In this document: positions 25,233 through 33,291 of the stretch, piece after piece | Layout: each line of letters starts with the position of its first letter | Numbering within the stretch: position 1 is the stretch's first letter | Assembly: GCA_959028445.1 (NCBI GenBank) | Contig: CAUFRY010000004.1 | Coordinates: 23,687 to 87,686 of the forward strand | Direction of reading: 5' to 3' | From: an uncultured Collinsella sp. | GTDB lineage: Bacteria; Actinomycetota; Coriobacteriia; Coriobacteriales; Coriobacteriaceae | Length of the DNA: 64,000 bases | The notes under the pieces: model-generated | Databases searched by the model: none | What the model was told of the DNA's origin: nothing | Seen by the model: only the letters and a program-made list of their open reading frames with translations | Translations under genes and position numbers: made by a program

Positions 25233-25333
25233 GGGGACCAAAGCACCGCACCTTGCCGCTCAATCGTCGCTCGCGTACCTTAAGTACGCTTCGCTCCTCT
25301 TTCGTGGCAATCTGCGGCACTTTGACCCCTTAG
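25229..25333. repeat. Large imperfect hairpin after the deformylase-like gene
   Basis: CTAAGGGGACCAAAGC and GCACTTTGACCCCTTAG form the outer arms; inner blocks CACCTTGCCGC and GTGGCAATCTGCGGC also pair imperfectly, around a central GCGTACCTTAAGTACGC palindrome. It overlaps the stop codon of the preceding gene and looks like another mobile or structural palindromic unit. Confidence 0.6.
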
Positions 25334-25377
25334 ACGACCTGCGGGGTTAACTTGGTTAAGTTTATCCTGCTTGAATA

Positions 25378-25415
25378 GTCCGGGCGTGACGTTGTTGTCA
25401 TGTCCGGGCTTTTGT
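25378..25415 (+). terminator. Intrinsic terminator
   Basis: GTCCGGGCGTGAC pairs, with G-U pairs, with GTCATGTCCGGGC, followed by TTTTGTGTTT. It lies before the bile salt hydrolase gene. Confidence 0.7.
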
Positions 25416-25476
25416 GTTTAGCGCCTTTTTGTTTGGAGACAATGAACTTAGCAGGAACGTAAAGCTAGGAGGCGCT

Positions 25477-26442
25477 ATGTGTACGAGTATTCGATTTACC
25501 GATAATTCTGGTCACATGTATCTGGGCCGCAATCTCGACTGGAGCTTTGACTACGGCCAACAGGTTCGCGTGATGCCGCGCGGGTTTCACATCCCGTATT
25601 CGTTTATCGACGACGCGACAGCGGCACACGCGGTGATCGGTATGTGCATCGATTACAAGAACTACCCTATGTTCTTCGATTGCGGCAACGATGCGGGCCT
25701 CGCCGTGGCGGGCCTCAATTTCCCGGGTTATGCCGAGTATGCCGAGGGGCCGGTTGATGGAAAGACCAATATCGCGGCCTATGAGTTTCCCCTGTGGGTG
25801 GCAGCGACGTTCTCGACGGTCGATGAGGTCGAGGCCGCGCTGCGCGACACGGTGATTGTCGCCAAATCTGCAGGAGAGGGGCTGGGCGTGTCGCTGCTCC
25901 ATTGGATTATCGGCGACAGCCAGCGCAGCATCGTGGTCGAGATGATGGCCGACGGCCTGCATGTATACGACGATCCGGTCGACACCCTTGCCAATCAGCC
26001 CACCTTCCCGTGGCACATGGAAAACCTGCGCACCTATATCACGGCCACAAGCGATTTTCCGCAGACGGCGACATGGCGTGGCGCCGAGCTCAAGCCCTAT
26101 GGTGCGGGTGCCGGCATGCGCGGTATTCCGGGTGACTGCTATTCGCCGAGCCGTTTTGTAAAGGCGGCGTACCTCAATGCCAATTACCCGCAAAAGGAGA
26201 GCGAGACCGAAAACGTCGTCCGCATGTTCCGCTCGCTCGAGGGTGTGGTGATGATTGAGGGGGCGTCCAGGATGGGCGATGGCAAGTTCGAGAAGACTAT
26301 CTACACCGGATGCTTTAGCGCGCGCACGGGCAATTATTACTACGCGATGTATGGGGATCCGTCGATTCGCTACGTGAGCCTGATGGATGCCGAGGGCGCG
26401 AGCCCCGATAGGCTCGTGGTTCCCGAGCCGCGTCGTTCGTAG
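25477..26442 (+). CDS. bsh: Choloylglycine hydrolase / bile salt hydrolase
   Basis: A 321-residue Ntn-hydrolase that removes glycine or taurine from conjugated bile acids (or acyl groups from penicillin V in close relatives). After removal of Met1, Cys2 is the N-terminal nucleophile (MCTS). Other active-site residues are Arg18 (GRNLDW), Asp21, the Asn in GLNFPG, the Asn of NQPTFPWH and the Arg in SPSRF. The protein has no signal peptide and acts in the cytoplasm. GGAGG precedes the ATG at 25477. It is monocistronic, with a terminator on each side. Such an enzyme is typical of gut bacteria exposed to bile. Confidence 0.93.
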   Translation: MCTSIRFTDNSGHMYLGRNLDWSFDYGQQVRVMPRGFHIPYSFIDDATAAHAVIGMCIDYKNYPMFFDCGNDAGLAVAGLNFPGYAEYAEGPVDGKTNIAAYEFPLWVAATFSTVDEVEAALRDTVIVAKSAGEGLGVSLLHWIIGDSQRSIVVEMMADGLHVYDDPVDTLANQPTFPWHMENLRTYITATSDFPQTATWRGAELKPYGAGAGMRGIPGDCYSPSRFVKAAYLNANYPQKESETENVVRMFRSLEGVVMIEGASRMGDGKFEKTIYTGCFSARTGNYYYAMYGDPSIRYVSLMDAEGASPDRLVVPEPRRS

Positions 26443-26466
26443 CCGTTAGCTTTACTGCAATGCAAA

Positions 26467-26500
26467 GCGGCCCTGCGTCTCTCGTGAGGTGCAGGGCCGC
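26467..26500. terminator. Bidirectional terminator between bsh and kup
   Basis: A perfect 10-bp stem (GCGGCCCTGC / GCAGGGCCGC) between convergent genes. T tracts are weak on both sides. Confidence 0.6.
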
Positions 26501-26521
26501 TGTCGTTGATTTGTAACGTCG

Positions 26522-28771
26522 CTAGAAGTTGGCGTCGTTGAGCTGGGTGCTCTCGAGGCCGTCGAGTTGCTGTTGCTCGGGCGTATCGGCGACGCTCTCG
26601 AGCAGCTCGGTGGGATCGACGTTCATGCTCTTGCCGGCCTCGTTGCCGTTGACCAAGTCGTCCGAGAAGATGTCGACTTCCATTTCCTCGGCCTCTTCGA
26701 TCTGAACCTCGAGCGGCACCTGGGTGCGCACGAGCTTAACGGCCGGGCGCATGCGGGCAAACAGCGGTACGTACTCAATGATGATGGCCGAGTTCTCAAG
26801 ACCGTACCAACGTGCCGGGCTTCCGCAGGCGCGGCGGACGGCGTACTTGATGGCCATGACGCGATGGTCGTTGCGGTTGATGTCCGTTTCGGGGGCAAGC
26901 ATCTTGCGCAGCATGCAAAAACGGAAGTCACCCACGTTGCCGCGTGTCTCGTAGATGGAGTAGGTGTGATGCTGCGGCGGCAACTCACCCGATGCCATCA
27001 GGTCGCCAACGATCTGGCGTAGGTAGGCGTTGATGCGCTGATTGACCTTAAAGCCCAGGTCCAAGCGCACGCGGAACAGGAAGTCTGTGCCAAAGGTCTC
27101 AACGGAATACTCGTGCGTATAGGGCTCGTCGGTAACGTGCACGTTGATGAACCAATATGCCTTGGCACGCTTGGGGTGCTTGTCCAGGATGGAATAGAGC
27201 ACGTCGCGGTCGAGCGTGAGCGGGTCGGGGCTGTTGGTGAGGAACACCAGATTGTCAGCGAGCACGGGATAGGTCTCGTCGTTGCGCAGGCGGTTGAGCT
27301 GATCGATGTACTTGGAGACGGGCAGCAGGATCGTTTGCGTGCGCTCGATGGCGGTGCCGCGGCGCCACACATACATAAGGCCGAACAGCAGCGCGGCCAG
27401 GAAGATCATGACGTAGCCGCCGTCAAAGAACATAGTGAGGCACGAAGCGAAGAAGCACAGCTCAATGGCACCAAAGAGCAGGGCGAAGACGCAAGCACCC
27501 AGCTTGTGCTTGAGGATGCCGGCGATATAGCTCGTCAGCAGTGTGGTGGTCATGAGCATGGTCACGGTGATGGCGAGGCCATAGGCGCTCTCCATGCGCT
27601 CGGAGTTCTGGAATAGCAGCACGATGAAGATGCAGCCGACCCACATGATGTTGTTGACGAGCGGAATATAGAGCTGGCCCTTGGTGTCGCTGGGGTAGTG
27701 GATGCGCAGATGCGGCATAAGGTTGAGACGCGTGGCCTCGGATACCAGCGAGAACGAGCCGGTGATGAGCGCCTGCGAGGCGATGATGGCCGCCACGGCC
27801 GAAAGCACGATGGCAAAGGGGCGCAGGGGCTCGGGAAGCATCATGTAGAACGGGTTGACGATGTCCATCGCGAGCATCTGGGGATTGGAGTTGTTGGCGA
27901 GCAGCCAAGCGCCCTGACCCAGATAGTTAAGGATGAGCGCTGCCTTTACGAACGGCCAGGATGCGTAAATGTTAGCCTTGCCCACGTGACCCATGTCCGA
28001 ATAGAGCGCCTCGGCGCCGGTCGTCGACAGAAAGACAAAGCCGAGCACCATGATGCCCGAGTGGTTGATGGGCGAGAACGGGAACATGATGCCGCGGATG
28101 GGGTTGAGTGCGCGCAAGATGGACAGGTTGCCGAGCATGTTGAACAGACCGGCGCCCGCCAGGAACAGGAACCATAGCGTCATAAGCGGGCCGAACAGTT
28201 TGCCGATTGACGAGGTGCCGGCGCGCTGCATGGCAAACAGACCGCAGATAATGATGATGGTAATGATGATGACGTTGGTCTGGCCGTCGCCCAGCAGCGC
28301 ATGGCCCCATTCTATGGTGCGCAGACCCTCGATGGCTGTGGTGACCGTGACGGCGGGGGTGAGGATGCCGTCGGCAAGCAGTGCCGCACCGCCGATCATG
28401 GCGGGGAGAATCAGCCACGGCGCCACCTTGCGAACGAGGCTGAACAGCGCGAAGATGCCGCCTTCGTTGTGGTTGTCGGCCTTCATGGCGATTACCACGT
28501 ACTTGACCGTGGTCACGAGCGTCATGGTCCAGATAACGAGCGAGAGCGCGCCCAGGATCATGTCCTCACTGACGGTGCCGATGCCGCCGTTGTTGGCGAC
28601 AATTGATTTCATGGTGTACATGGGGCTCGTGCCGATGTCGCCATAGACGACGCCGAGCGTTACGAGCAGCATGCCAGCGGAGAGGGGAATGGCTCCATGC
28701 CCGCCTTGACTACGCTGGTCTTGGAGGCTTGCCTCCAGTTCGTTGTGTGCCACGTGGACTCCCTTAGACAT
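26522..28771 (-). CDS. kup: KUP-family potassium uptake permease
   Basis: A 749-residue potassium: proton symporter. The N-terminal domain contains LLVTLGVVYGDIGTSPMYTM and about 12 hydrophobic helices up to residue 460 (DGILTPAVTV and NSNPQMLAMDIVNPFYMM are family landmarks). The C-terminal 290 residues form a large cytoplasmic domain. The end is acidic and glutamine-rich. The ATG at 28769-28771 has only a weak AGAGG upstream; a GTG six codons inside follows AAGGGAG and may be the true start. No c-di-AMP riboswitch was recognised in the upstream gap. KUP serves potassium uptake at low external concentration or pH. Confidence 0.92.
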   Translation of the reverse strand: MSKGVHVAHNELEASLQDQRSQGGHGAIPLSAGMLLVTLGVVYGDIGTSPMYTMKSIVANNGGIGTVSEDMILGALSLVIWTMTLVTTVKYVVIAMKADNHNEGGIFALFSLVRKVAPWLILPAMIGGAALLADGILTPAVTVTTAIEGLRTIEWGHALLGDGQTNVIIITIIIICGLFAMQRAGTSSIGKLFGPLMTLWFLFLAGAGLFNMLGNLSILRALNPIRGIMFPFSPINHSGIMVLGFVFLSTTGAEALYSDMGHVGKANIYASWPFVKAALILNYLGQGAWLLANNSNPQMLAMDIVNPFYMMLPEPLRPFAIVLSAVAAIIASQALITGSFSLVSEATRLNLMPHLRIHYPSDTKGQLYIPLVNNIMWVGCIFIVLLFQNSERMESAYGLAITVTMLMTTTLLTSYIAGILKHKLGACVFALLFGAIELCFFASCLTMFFDGGYVMIFLAALLFGLMYVWRRGTAIERTQTILLPVSKYIDQLNRLRNDETYPVLADNLVFLTNSPDPLTLDRDVLYSILDKHPKRAKAYWFINVHVTDEPYTHEYSVETFGTDFLFRVRLDLGFKVNQRINAYLRQIVGDLMASGELPPQHHTYSIYETRGNVGDFRFCMLRKMLAPETDINRNDHRVMAIKYAVRRACGSPARWYGLENSAIIIEYVPLFARMRPAVKLVRTQVPLEVQIEEAEEMEVDIFSDDLVNGNEAGKSMNVDPTELLESVADTPEQQQLDGLESTQLNDANF

Positions 28772-28852
28772 CCGGCCTCTGCCAAGAGCAGTAGACCTTT
28801 ATGCCATCTTTATACATATAAGAGCAGTTTGGCACATGGGGGTGTTTTAGAC

Positions 28853-28876
28853 AATAATCCCCAGCTGGGGATTATT
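28853..28876. repeat. Perfect 24-bp palindrome upstream of kup
   Basis: AATAATCCCCAG and its exact complement CTGGGGATTATT adjoin with no spacer. It lies between the kup start and the end of the EamA gene. It could be an operator for kup or the terminator of the EamA gene. Confidence 0.6.
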
Positions 28877-28910
28877 CATGTACGCAGATAGCATTTCAAA
28901 GCAGGGGCTT

Positions 28911-29822
28911 TTAAGCGCGTGCCGCTTGGGCGATGCTTGCTTTGGTGTCTGCGCGTTTGCCGGCGAGTTCGCAAAAGAGCGCGCCGCCGATGATAAGTGC
29001 GGCACCCATCAGGCGGACCGGTGTTATGGTTTCGCCCAAAAGGACGGCCGAGAACACGACGGCCGAAAGCGGCTCGAGGTAGCCGACGACCGCGACAGTC
29101 TGGACGGGCAGCTTAGCGACAGCACTAAAGTAGAGCAGGCAGCCGATGCCGGTGTTGACGACGCCGAGCATGACGACGGCACGCCAATCAATACTGGCGG
29201 CGACACCGGCGGACAGGAATGAGGGGGCGCCTTGGGTGACGAGCGTGAGGACCAGCGCGGTCACAAAGGCGGCGCTCACCTGGAGCGCGGAGTTCTCGAG
29301 ACCCTCGATGTGCGGCGCGCCCTTGCTGGCGATGACCATCAGTGCATAGCAAAATGCCGAGGCGATGCCGCAGACGATGCCCGCAATGGGCATGTTGCCG
29401 CCTAGACCTTGCGCTGCAATGAGAAAAGCGCCGCAGGCGACGGCGATAAACCCGGCGATTTTGCCGCCGGTCAGCTTTTCGCCAAAGATGAGCGGGGAGA
29501 GCGCCATGACAATGATGGGGCCGCAATAGTACAGCAACGAGGATGCGCCGACGCCGATCGTCTGGTAGGCGCGGAACAGAAAAATCCAGCTGGCGCCCAG
29601 CGCGGCTCCCGAAAGGAGGAGGGCTGCGGCTTCGCGGGGGCGAGATGGCGCCTGCAACTTATGGCGTTGGGTGATGGCGAGGACGGTGACAAGCGAGAGC
29701 GCGCCCAAAAACGTGCGCAGGAGCACGATATCGGAGCTCGGCAGCGCGATAGCAGCGGCGATGATGCCGTTGGAGCCAAACAATAGCAATGCTGCTAAGT
29801 ACGTAAACAGTCCGTTGTTCAT
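28911..29822 (-). CDS. EamA/DMT-superfamily transporter
   Basis: A 303-residue integral membrane protein with ten hydrophobic segments arranged as two EamA repeats. Landmarks are RTFLGALSLV, SLLYYCGPIIVMALSPLIFGEK and, in the second repeat, VGYLEPLSAVVFSAVLLGE. These proteins export metabolites or amino acids; substrate not predictable. GAGGGGA lies a little upstream of the ATG. A LysR regulator is encoded divergently, and a GTTCAC/GTGAAC inverted repeat lies between the two, suggesting that the regulator controls this exporter. Confidence 0.87.
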   Translation of the reverse strand: MNNGLFTYLAALLLFGSNGIIAAAIALPSSDIVLLRTFLGALSLVTVLAITQRHKLQAPSRPREAAALLLSGAALGASWIFLFRAYQTIGVGASSLLYYCGPIIVMALSPLIFGEKLTGGKIAGFIAVACGAFLIAAQGLGGNMPIAGIVCGIASAFCYALMVIASKGAPHIEGLENSALQVSAAFVTALVLTLVTQGAPSFLSAGVAASIDWRAVVMLGVVNTGIGCLLYFSAVAKLPVQTVAVVGYLEPLSAVVFSAVLLGETITPVRLMGAALIIGGALFCELAGKRADTKASIAQAARA

Positions 29823-29851
29823 GCGCTGACATCCCCTCTATATCCGAGCAT

Positions 29852-29868
29852 GTTCACTATGGGTGAAC
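29852..29868. promoter_or_regulatory. Candidate LysR operator
   Basis: GTTCAC and GTGAAC form a 6-5-6 inverted repeat in the divergent gap between the EamA gene and its LysR-type regulator. Confidence 0.5.
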
Positions 29869-29940
29869 TGGCTTTAGAAGAAAAGCGAATATAATGCATG
29901 GCAAACATGACAAAAACTCATGTAAAGGTGGAGGCGTGCC

Positions 29941-30798
29941 GTGAAGACCAATATCCAAAAGATGCAAGTGCTGCTCGAGACGGTGCGTGCCGGCAGCTTT
30001 ACGCGTGCTGCAGAACGGCTGAGCTATTCGCAGTCGGGCGTGAGTCGCATGGTGGGCGACCTTGAGGCAGACTGGGGTTTTAAGGTGCTTGATCGCAGTC
30101 GCGAGGGCGTGGTGCTTTCTGCCGACGGGCGGCAGGTCATGCCGGCAGTCGAGGCGTTATGCGAAGAGTTTGGCCGCCTGCAGCGACGCGTGGACGAGAT
30201 GCGTGGGCTCATGCGTGGCAAGATCTGTATCGGTACGTTTTCGAGTGTGGCGACCCACGTGCTGCCGCCGGTGATCGCGCGCTTTCGCGCCGATCATCCG
30301 GATGTCGATTACGAGCTGTTGATGGGTGATTACTCCGAGATTGAGCAATGGATGGCGGAAGGTCGCTGCGACTTGGGCTTTATTCCGCGCGAGCCGCACG
30401 GTGCCGGCATGGCGTCGCGGCCGTTGGTGCAAGACGAGCTGATGGCCGTGGTGCCAGCGGACTCTTCGCTTGCCATCGCGGAGGTCGTTTCCCTTGCCGA
30501 TTTGGCCAACGAGCAGTTTATTCTGCTGGAACGCGGTAGCGACGACGAAATAACGCCGCTGTTTCGCCGCGCGGGCCTGGCAGTGCGCTCAAAACTGTCG
30601 ACCTGGGATGACTATGCGATTATGGCCATGGTCGAGGACGGCCTGGGCGTGAGCGTTCTTCCGGCGCTCATCTTGCGCCGCTGCCAGTTCGATGTCGCCG
30701 TGCGCCCTCTCGAGGGACATCCTCATCGGCAGATCAACGCCATATACCGCACCGCTGACGTTTCGCTTGCGGCGGCTCGTTTCCTTGAATATCTCTAA
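29941..30798 (+). CDS. LysR-family regulator
   Basis: A 285-residue LysR-type regulator starting with GTG after GGTGGAGG. The N-terminal helix-turn-helix (VRAGSFTRAAERLSYSQSGV...) is followed by the substrate-binding domain (GKICIGTFSSVATHVLPPVI). It is divergent from the EamA exporter, the standard arrangement for a regulator and its target, and a palindrome in the gap is a likely binding site. The effector is unknown. Confidence 0.88.
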   Translation: MKTNIQKMQVLLETVRAGSFTRAAERLSYSQSGVSRMVGDLEADWGFKVLDRSREGVVLSADGRQVMPAVEALCEEFGRLQRRVDEMRGLMRGKICIGTFSSVATHVLPPVIARFRADHPDVDYELLMGDYSEIEQWMAEGRCDLGFIPREPHGAGMASRPLVQDELMAVVPADSSLAIAEVVSLADLANEQFILLERGSDDEITPLFRRAGLAVRSKLSTWDDYAIMAMVEDGLGVSVLPALILRRCQFDVAVRPLEGHPHRQINAIYRTADVSLAAARFLEYL

Positions 30799-30857
30799 AA
30801 GCGCGTACCTGTTGTCTACTTTGGGACAATTCTCGGGGTTCGGTACATTTTCTTATG

Positions 30858-30939
30858 AAATTGAACTTTCGGATAATGCGCCGCGCTATACTGCTGCCTA
30901 AATTGAACTCAGGTTCAATTTGTGTTCTATAAATTGAAC
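30858..30939 (+). promoter_or_regulatory. Cluster of TTGAAC boxes before the HTH-aminotransferase gene
   Basis: AAATTGAAC occurs at 30858-30866, again at 30900 as the left half of a palindrome ending GTTCAATTT at 30921, and a third time at 30931-30939. A TATACT hexamer lies at 30887-30892. The repeated box directly before a gene encoding an HTH domain suggests autoregulation. Confidence 0.65.
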
Positions 30940-30960
30940 TTTGCCAGCAAGGAGGTTCTA

Positions 30961-32481
30961 ATGGCCCAAGAGACGTTTAGCGATCGCCTGCGACAGACCA
31001 TGTCCGATCGCGACGTTCGCCAGTCGGATGTAATCCGCGCATCGGAGATGCTCGGCAAAAAACTCGGCAAGAGTCAGATGAGCCAATATGTGAGCGGCAA
31101 GACGATCCCGCGGCGCGATGTGGCAGAGCTGCTCGCCCGTATTTTGGAGGTCGATGTTTCCTGGCTGCTCGCCAGTGACGCCGATCAAGTCGAGACGTCC
31201 TCGTCCCATAACGTTGCCAAATCCGAACCTAGTCCCTCAGCTCAAATTCCAAGGAGCACCACCATGCGTACTTTTTCTAAATCCACCAAGCTCGATAACG
31301 TCCTGTATGACGTGCGCGGTCCCGTCGTCGACGAGGCTGCCCGTATGGAGGACGAGGGCGAGCGCATCCTCAAGCTCAATATCGGCAACCCGGCGCCCTT
31401 CGGTTTTCGCACGCCCGACGAGGTTATCAAGGACATGCGCCAGCAGCTGCCCGACTGCGAAGGCTATTCCAACTCGCGCGGCCTGTTCTCTGCGCGCAAG
31501 GCGATCATGCAGTATTCGCAGATCAAGGGCCTGCCCAATGTTCAGATGGAGCATATCTACACGGGCAACGGCGTGTCCGAACTCATTCAGCTTTCGATGA
31601 ACGCTCTGCTCGACAATGGCGACGAGATTTTGATCCCCAGCCCCGACTATCCGCTCTGGACGGCGTGCGCAACCCTCGCCGGCGGTCATCCCGTGCACTA
31701 TCTATGCGATGAGCAGGCGGATTGGTATCCCGACCTGGAGGATATGGAGTCCAAGATCACGAGCGCGACCAAAGCCCTCGTCATCATCAACCCTAACAAC
31801 CCCACGGGTTCCGTCTATCCGCGCGAGGTGCTCGAGGGCATCGTCGAGGTTGCACGCAGGCATCAGCTGATGATCTTTGCCGATGAGATCTACGACCGCC
31901 TGTGCATGGACGGCTACGAGCACGTCTCGATTGCCTCGCTCGCCCCCGACCTGCCCTGCGTTACCTTTAGTGGCCTTTCCAAGTCGCACATGATTGCGGG
32001 CTATCGTATTGGCTGGATGGTGCTTTCGGGCAACCAGCGCTGCATGAGCGACTTCATCATGGGTATCAACATGCTCTCCAACATGCGCCTGTGCTCCAAC
32101 GTGCCGGCCCAGTCGATCGTTCAGACGGCACTCGGTGGTCATCAGTCCGTTAACGACTACATCCGTCCCGGCGGCCGTGTCTACGAGCAGCGCAACTTTG
32201 TGTATGAGGCGCTCAACAAGATTGACGGCATCTCGGTGGTCAAGCCGCGCGCGGCGTTCTACATCTTCCCCAAGATGGATGTGAAGAAGTTCAACATCAC
32301 CGATGACGAGCAGTTCGCCCTTGACCTGCTGCACGAGAAGAAGATCCTGATCACGCGCGGCGGCGGCTTTAACTGGGCCGAGCCCGACCACTTCCGCATC
32401 GTGTACCTGCCGCGCATGGAAGTGCTCAAAGAGTCCCTCGAAGACCTCGCCGACTTCTTCGATCATTATCGCCAGTCGTAG
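30961..32481 (+). CDS. XRE-type HTH fused to an AlaA-like aminotransferase
   Basis: A 506-residue fusion. Residues 1-75 form a Cro/XRE helix-turn-helix (VRQSDVIRASEML, SQMSQYVSGKTIPRRDVAEL). A 25-residue linker follows, and from residue 102 a complete class I PLP aminotransferase begins (MRTFSKSTKLDNVLYDVRGP). Landmarks are GYSNSRGLFSAR, NPNNPTGSVYP, FADEIYD and the PLP lysine segment FSGLSKSHMIAGYRIGW. The closest family is alanine transaminase. AAGGAGG precedes the first ATG. A second strong ribosome binding site before the ATG at residue 102 suggests a separate aminotransferase product. Its role may be enzyme-linked sensing of its own operon. Confidence 0.9.
   Translation: MAQETFSDRLRQTMSDRDVRQSDVIRASEMLGKKLGKSQMSQYVSGKTIPRRDVAELLARILEVDVSWLLASDADQVETSSSHNVAKSEPSPSAQIPRSTTMRTFSKSTKLDNVLYDVRGPVVDEAARMEDEGERILKLNIGNPAPFGFRTPDEVIKDMRQQLPDCEGYSNSRGLFSARKAIMQYSQIKGLPNVQMEHIYTGNGVSELIQLSMNALLDNGDEILIPSPDYPLWTACATLAGGHPVHYLCDEQADWYPDLEDMESKITSATKALVIINPNNPTGSVYPREVLEGIVEVARRHQLMIFADEIYDRLCMDGYEHVSIASLAPDLPCVTFSGLSKSHMIAGYRIGWMVLSGNQRCMSDFIMGINMLSNMRLCSNVPAQSIVQTALGGHQSVNDYIRPGGRVYEQRNFVYEALNKIDGISVVKPRAAFYIFPKMDVKKFNITDDEQFALDLLHEKKILITRGGGFNWAEPDHFRIVYLPRMEVLKESLEDLADFFDHYRQS
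31251..31266 (+). promoter_or_regulatory. Internal ribosome binding site and ATG inside the fusion gene
   Basis: AAGGAG at 31251-31256 is followed seven bases later by an in-frame ATG at 31264, exactly where the aminotransferase domain begins. This would allow translation of a standalone aminotransferase of 405 residues. Confidence 0.7.
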
Positions 32482-32502
32482 GGGACAGAAGCTCCGTACA
32501 AT

Positions 32503-32543
32503 AAAAAGCTCCCTGCAGTTGCTTGGCTGCAGGGAGCTTTTTT
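32503..32543 (+). terminator. Terminator of the HTH-aminotransferase gene
   Basis: The perfect stem AAAAAGCTCCCTGCAG / CTGCAGGGAGCTTTTTT with an eight-base loop and T tract, shortly after the stop codon. Confidence 0.9.
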
Positions 32544-32557
32544 GTGGACCCGTGGGG

Positions 32558-32663
32558 CGTGGGACAAAATAATCAGTAGTTCTTGTCCCAGGTTCGAAAG
32601 AAGTATCGAGTTTGTTGCCGCAGGCGACCCTGGGACAAGAACTACTGATTATTTTGTCCCACG
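32558..32663. repeat. Perfect 35-bp inverted repeat
   Basis: Left arm 32558-32592 begins CGTGGGACAAAATAATCAG and right arm 32629-32663 is its exact complement; a 36-base loop separates them. The arms contain two GGGAC-type blocks. It lies between convergent genes. Confidence 0.85.
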
Positions 32664-32676
32664 TGGCGTTCTTGAA

Positions 32677-33087
32677 CTAAATAACAATCCCGTTGCAATG
32701 GTCGATTTCGTGTTGGATGATCTCGGCGGTGTAGCCCGAGAAGTTCTTGATGCGGTGCACGAAGTTCTCGTCCAGATACTCCACCTTAATACGGCGATAG
32801 CGGGTACAAGGGCGCTCGCCGACCAGCGAAAGGCACCCTTCGCTTGTCTGATAGGCATTGACCTGCTCAAGAATTTGCGGGTTGTACATGAGCAACGACT
32901 TGCTGCCGTCCTTTACGCAGATGATGCGTTTGCGTACGCCAATCATATTGGCGGCAAGCCCCACGCATTCGTGCTCGTGCTCGTGCAGCGTGTCCAGAAG
33001 GTCTTGCCCGGTCGCGGCGTCCTCAGGGCCGGCATCCTCGGAGGGCAGGCGTAAAAAGAACTCGGACTTCATGATGGGTTTAATCAT
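32677..33087 (-). CDS. def: Peptide deformylase
   Basis: A 136-residue deformylase that removes the formyl group from new proteins. Motif 1 is GLAANMIG (the Gln replaced by Met, as in some clostridial-type enzymes), motif 2 is EGCLS with the metal cysteine, and motif 3 is QHEIDH with both metal histidines and the catalytic glutamate. The ATG at 33085-33087 follows AAGGAG by seven bases; upstream ATGs have no support. It is probably the functional deformylase next to the degenerate homologue at 24813. It converges on the 35-bp inverted repeat. Confidence 0.9.
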   Translation of the reverse strand: MIKPIMKSEFFLRLPSEDAGPEDAATGQDLLDTLHEHEHECVGLAANMIGVRKRIICVKDGSKSLLMYNPQILEQVNAYQTSEGCLSLVGERPCTRYRRIKVEYLDENFVHRIKNFSGYTAEIIQHEIDHCNGIVI

Positions 33088-33291
33088 GGCGGGCTCCTTG
33101 TATCTCATGCTTTCGTGGACTTTCAATAATAGCGCGGAGACAAAGCCGTGCGCTCGCGTTACAATCTTTCGACGTTGAACCATGTTGCCGGATGTGCTGT
33201 TTGCGCTGTCCGGTGTAAGTCTAGGGCTCATTTTCGCCCTGGGCTGTTCCTCTAGGGCGATGCGTTTGTCGTTCTAAGAGGAAGGAATTTC

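Noticed and set aside
26522..28910. A c-di-AMP (ydaO) riboswitch before kup
   Set aside because: The 140-bp leader lacks the conserved blocks of that aptamer; only a 24-bp palindrome is present.
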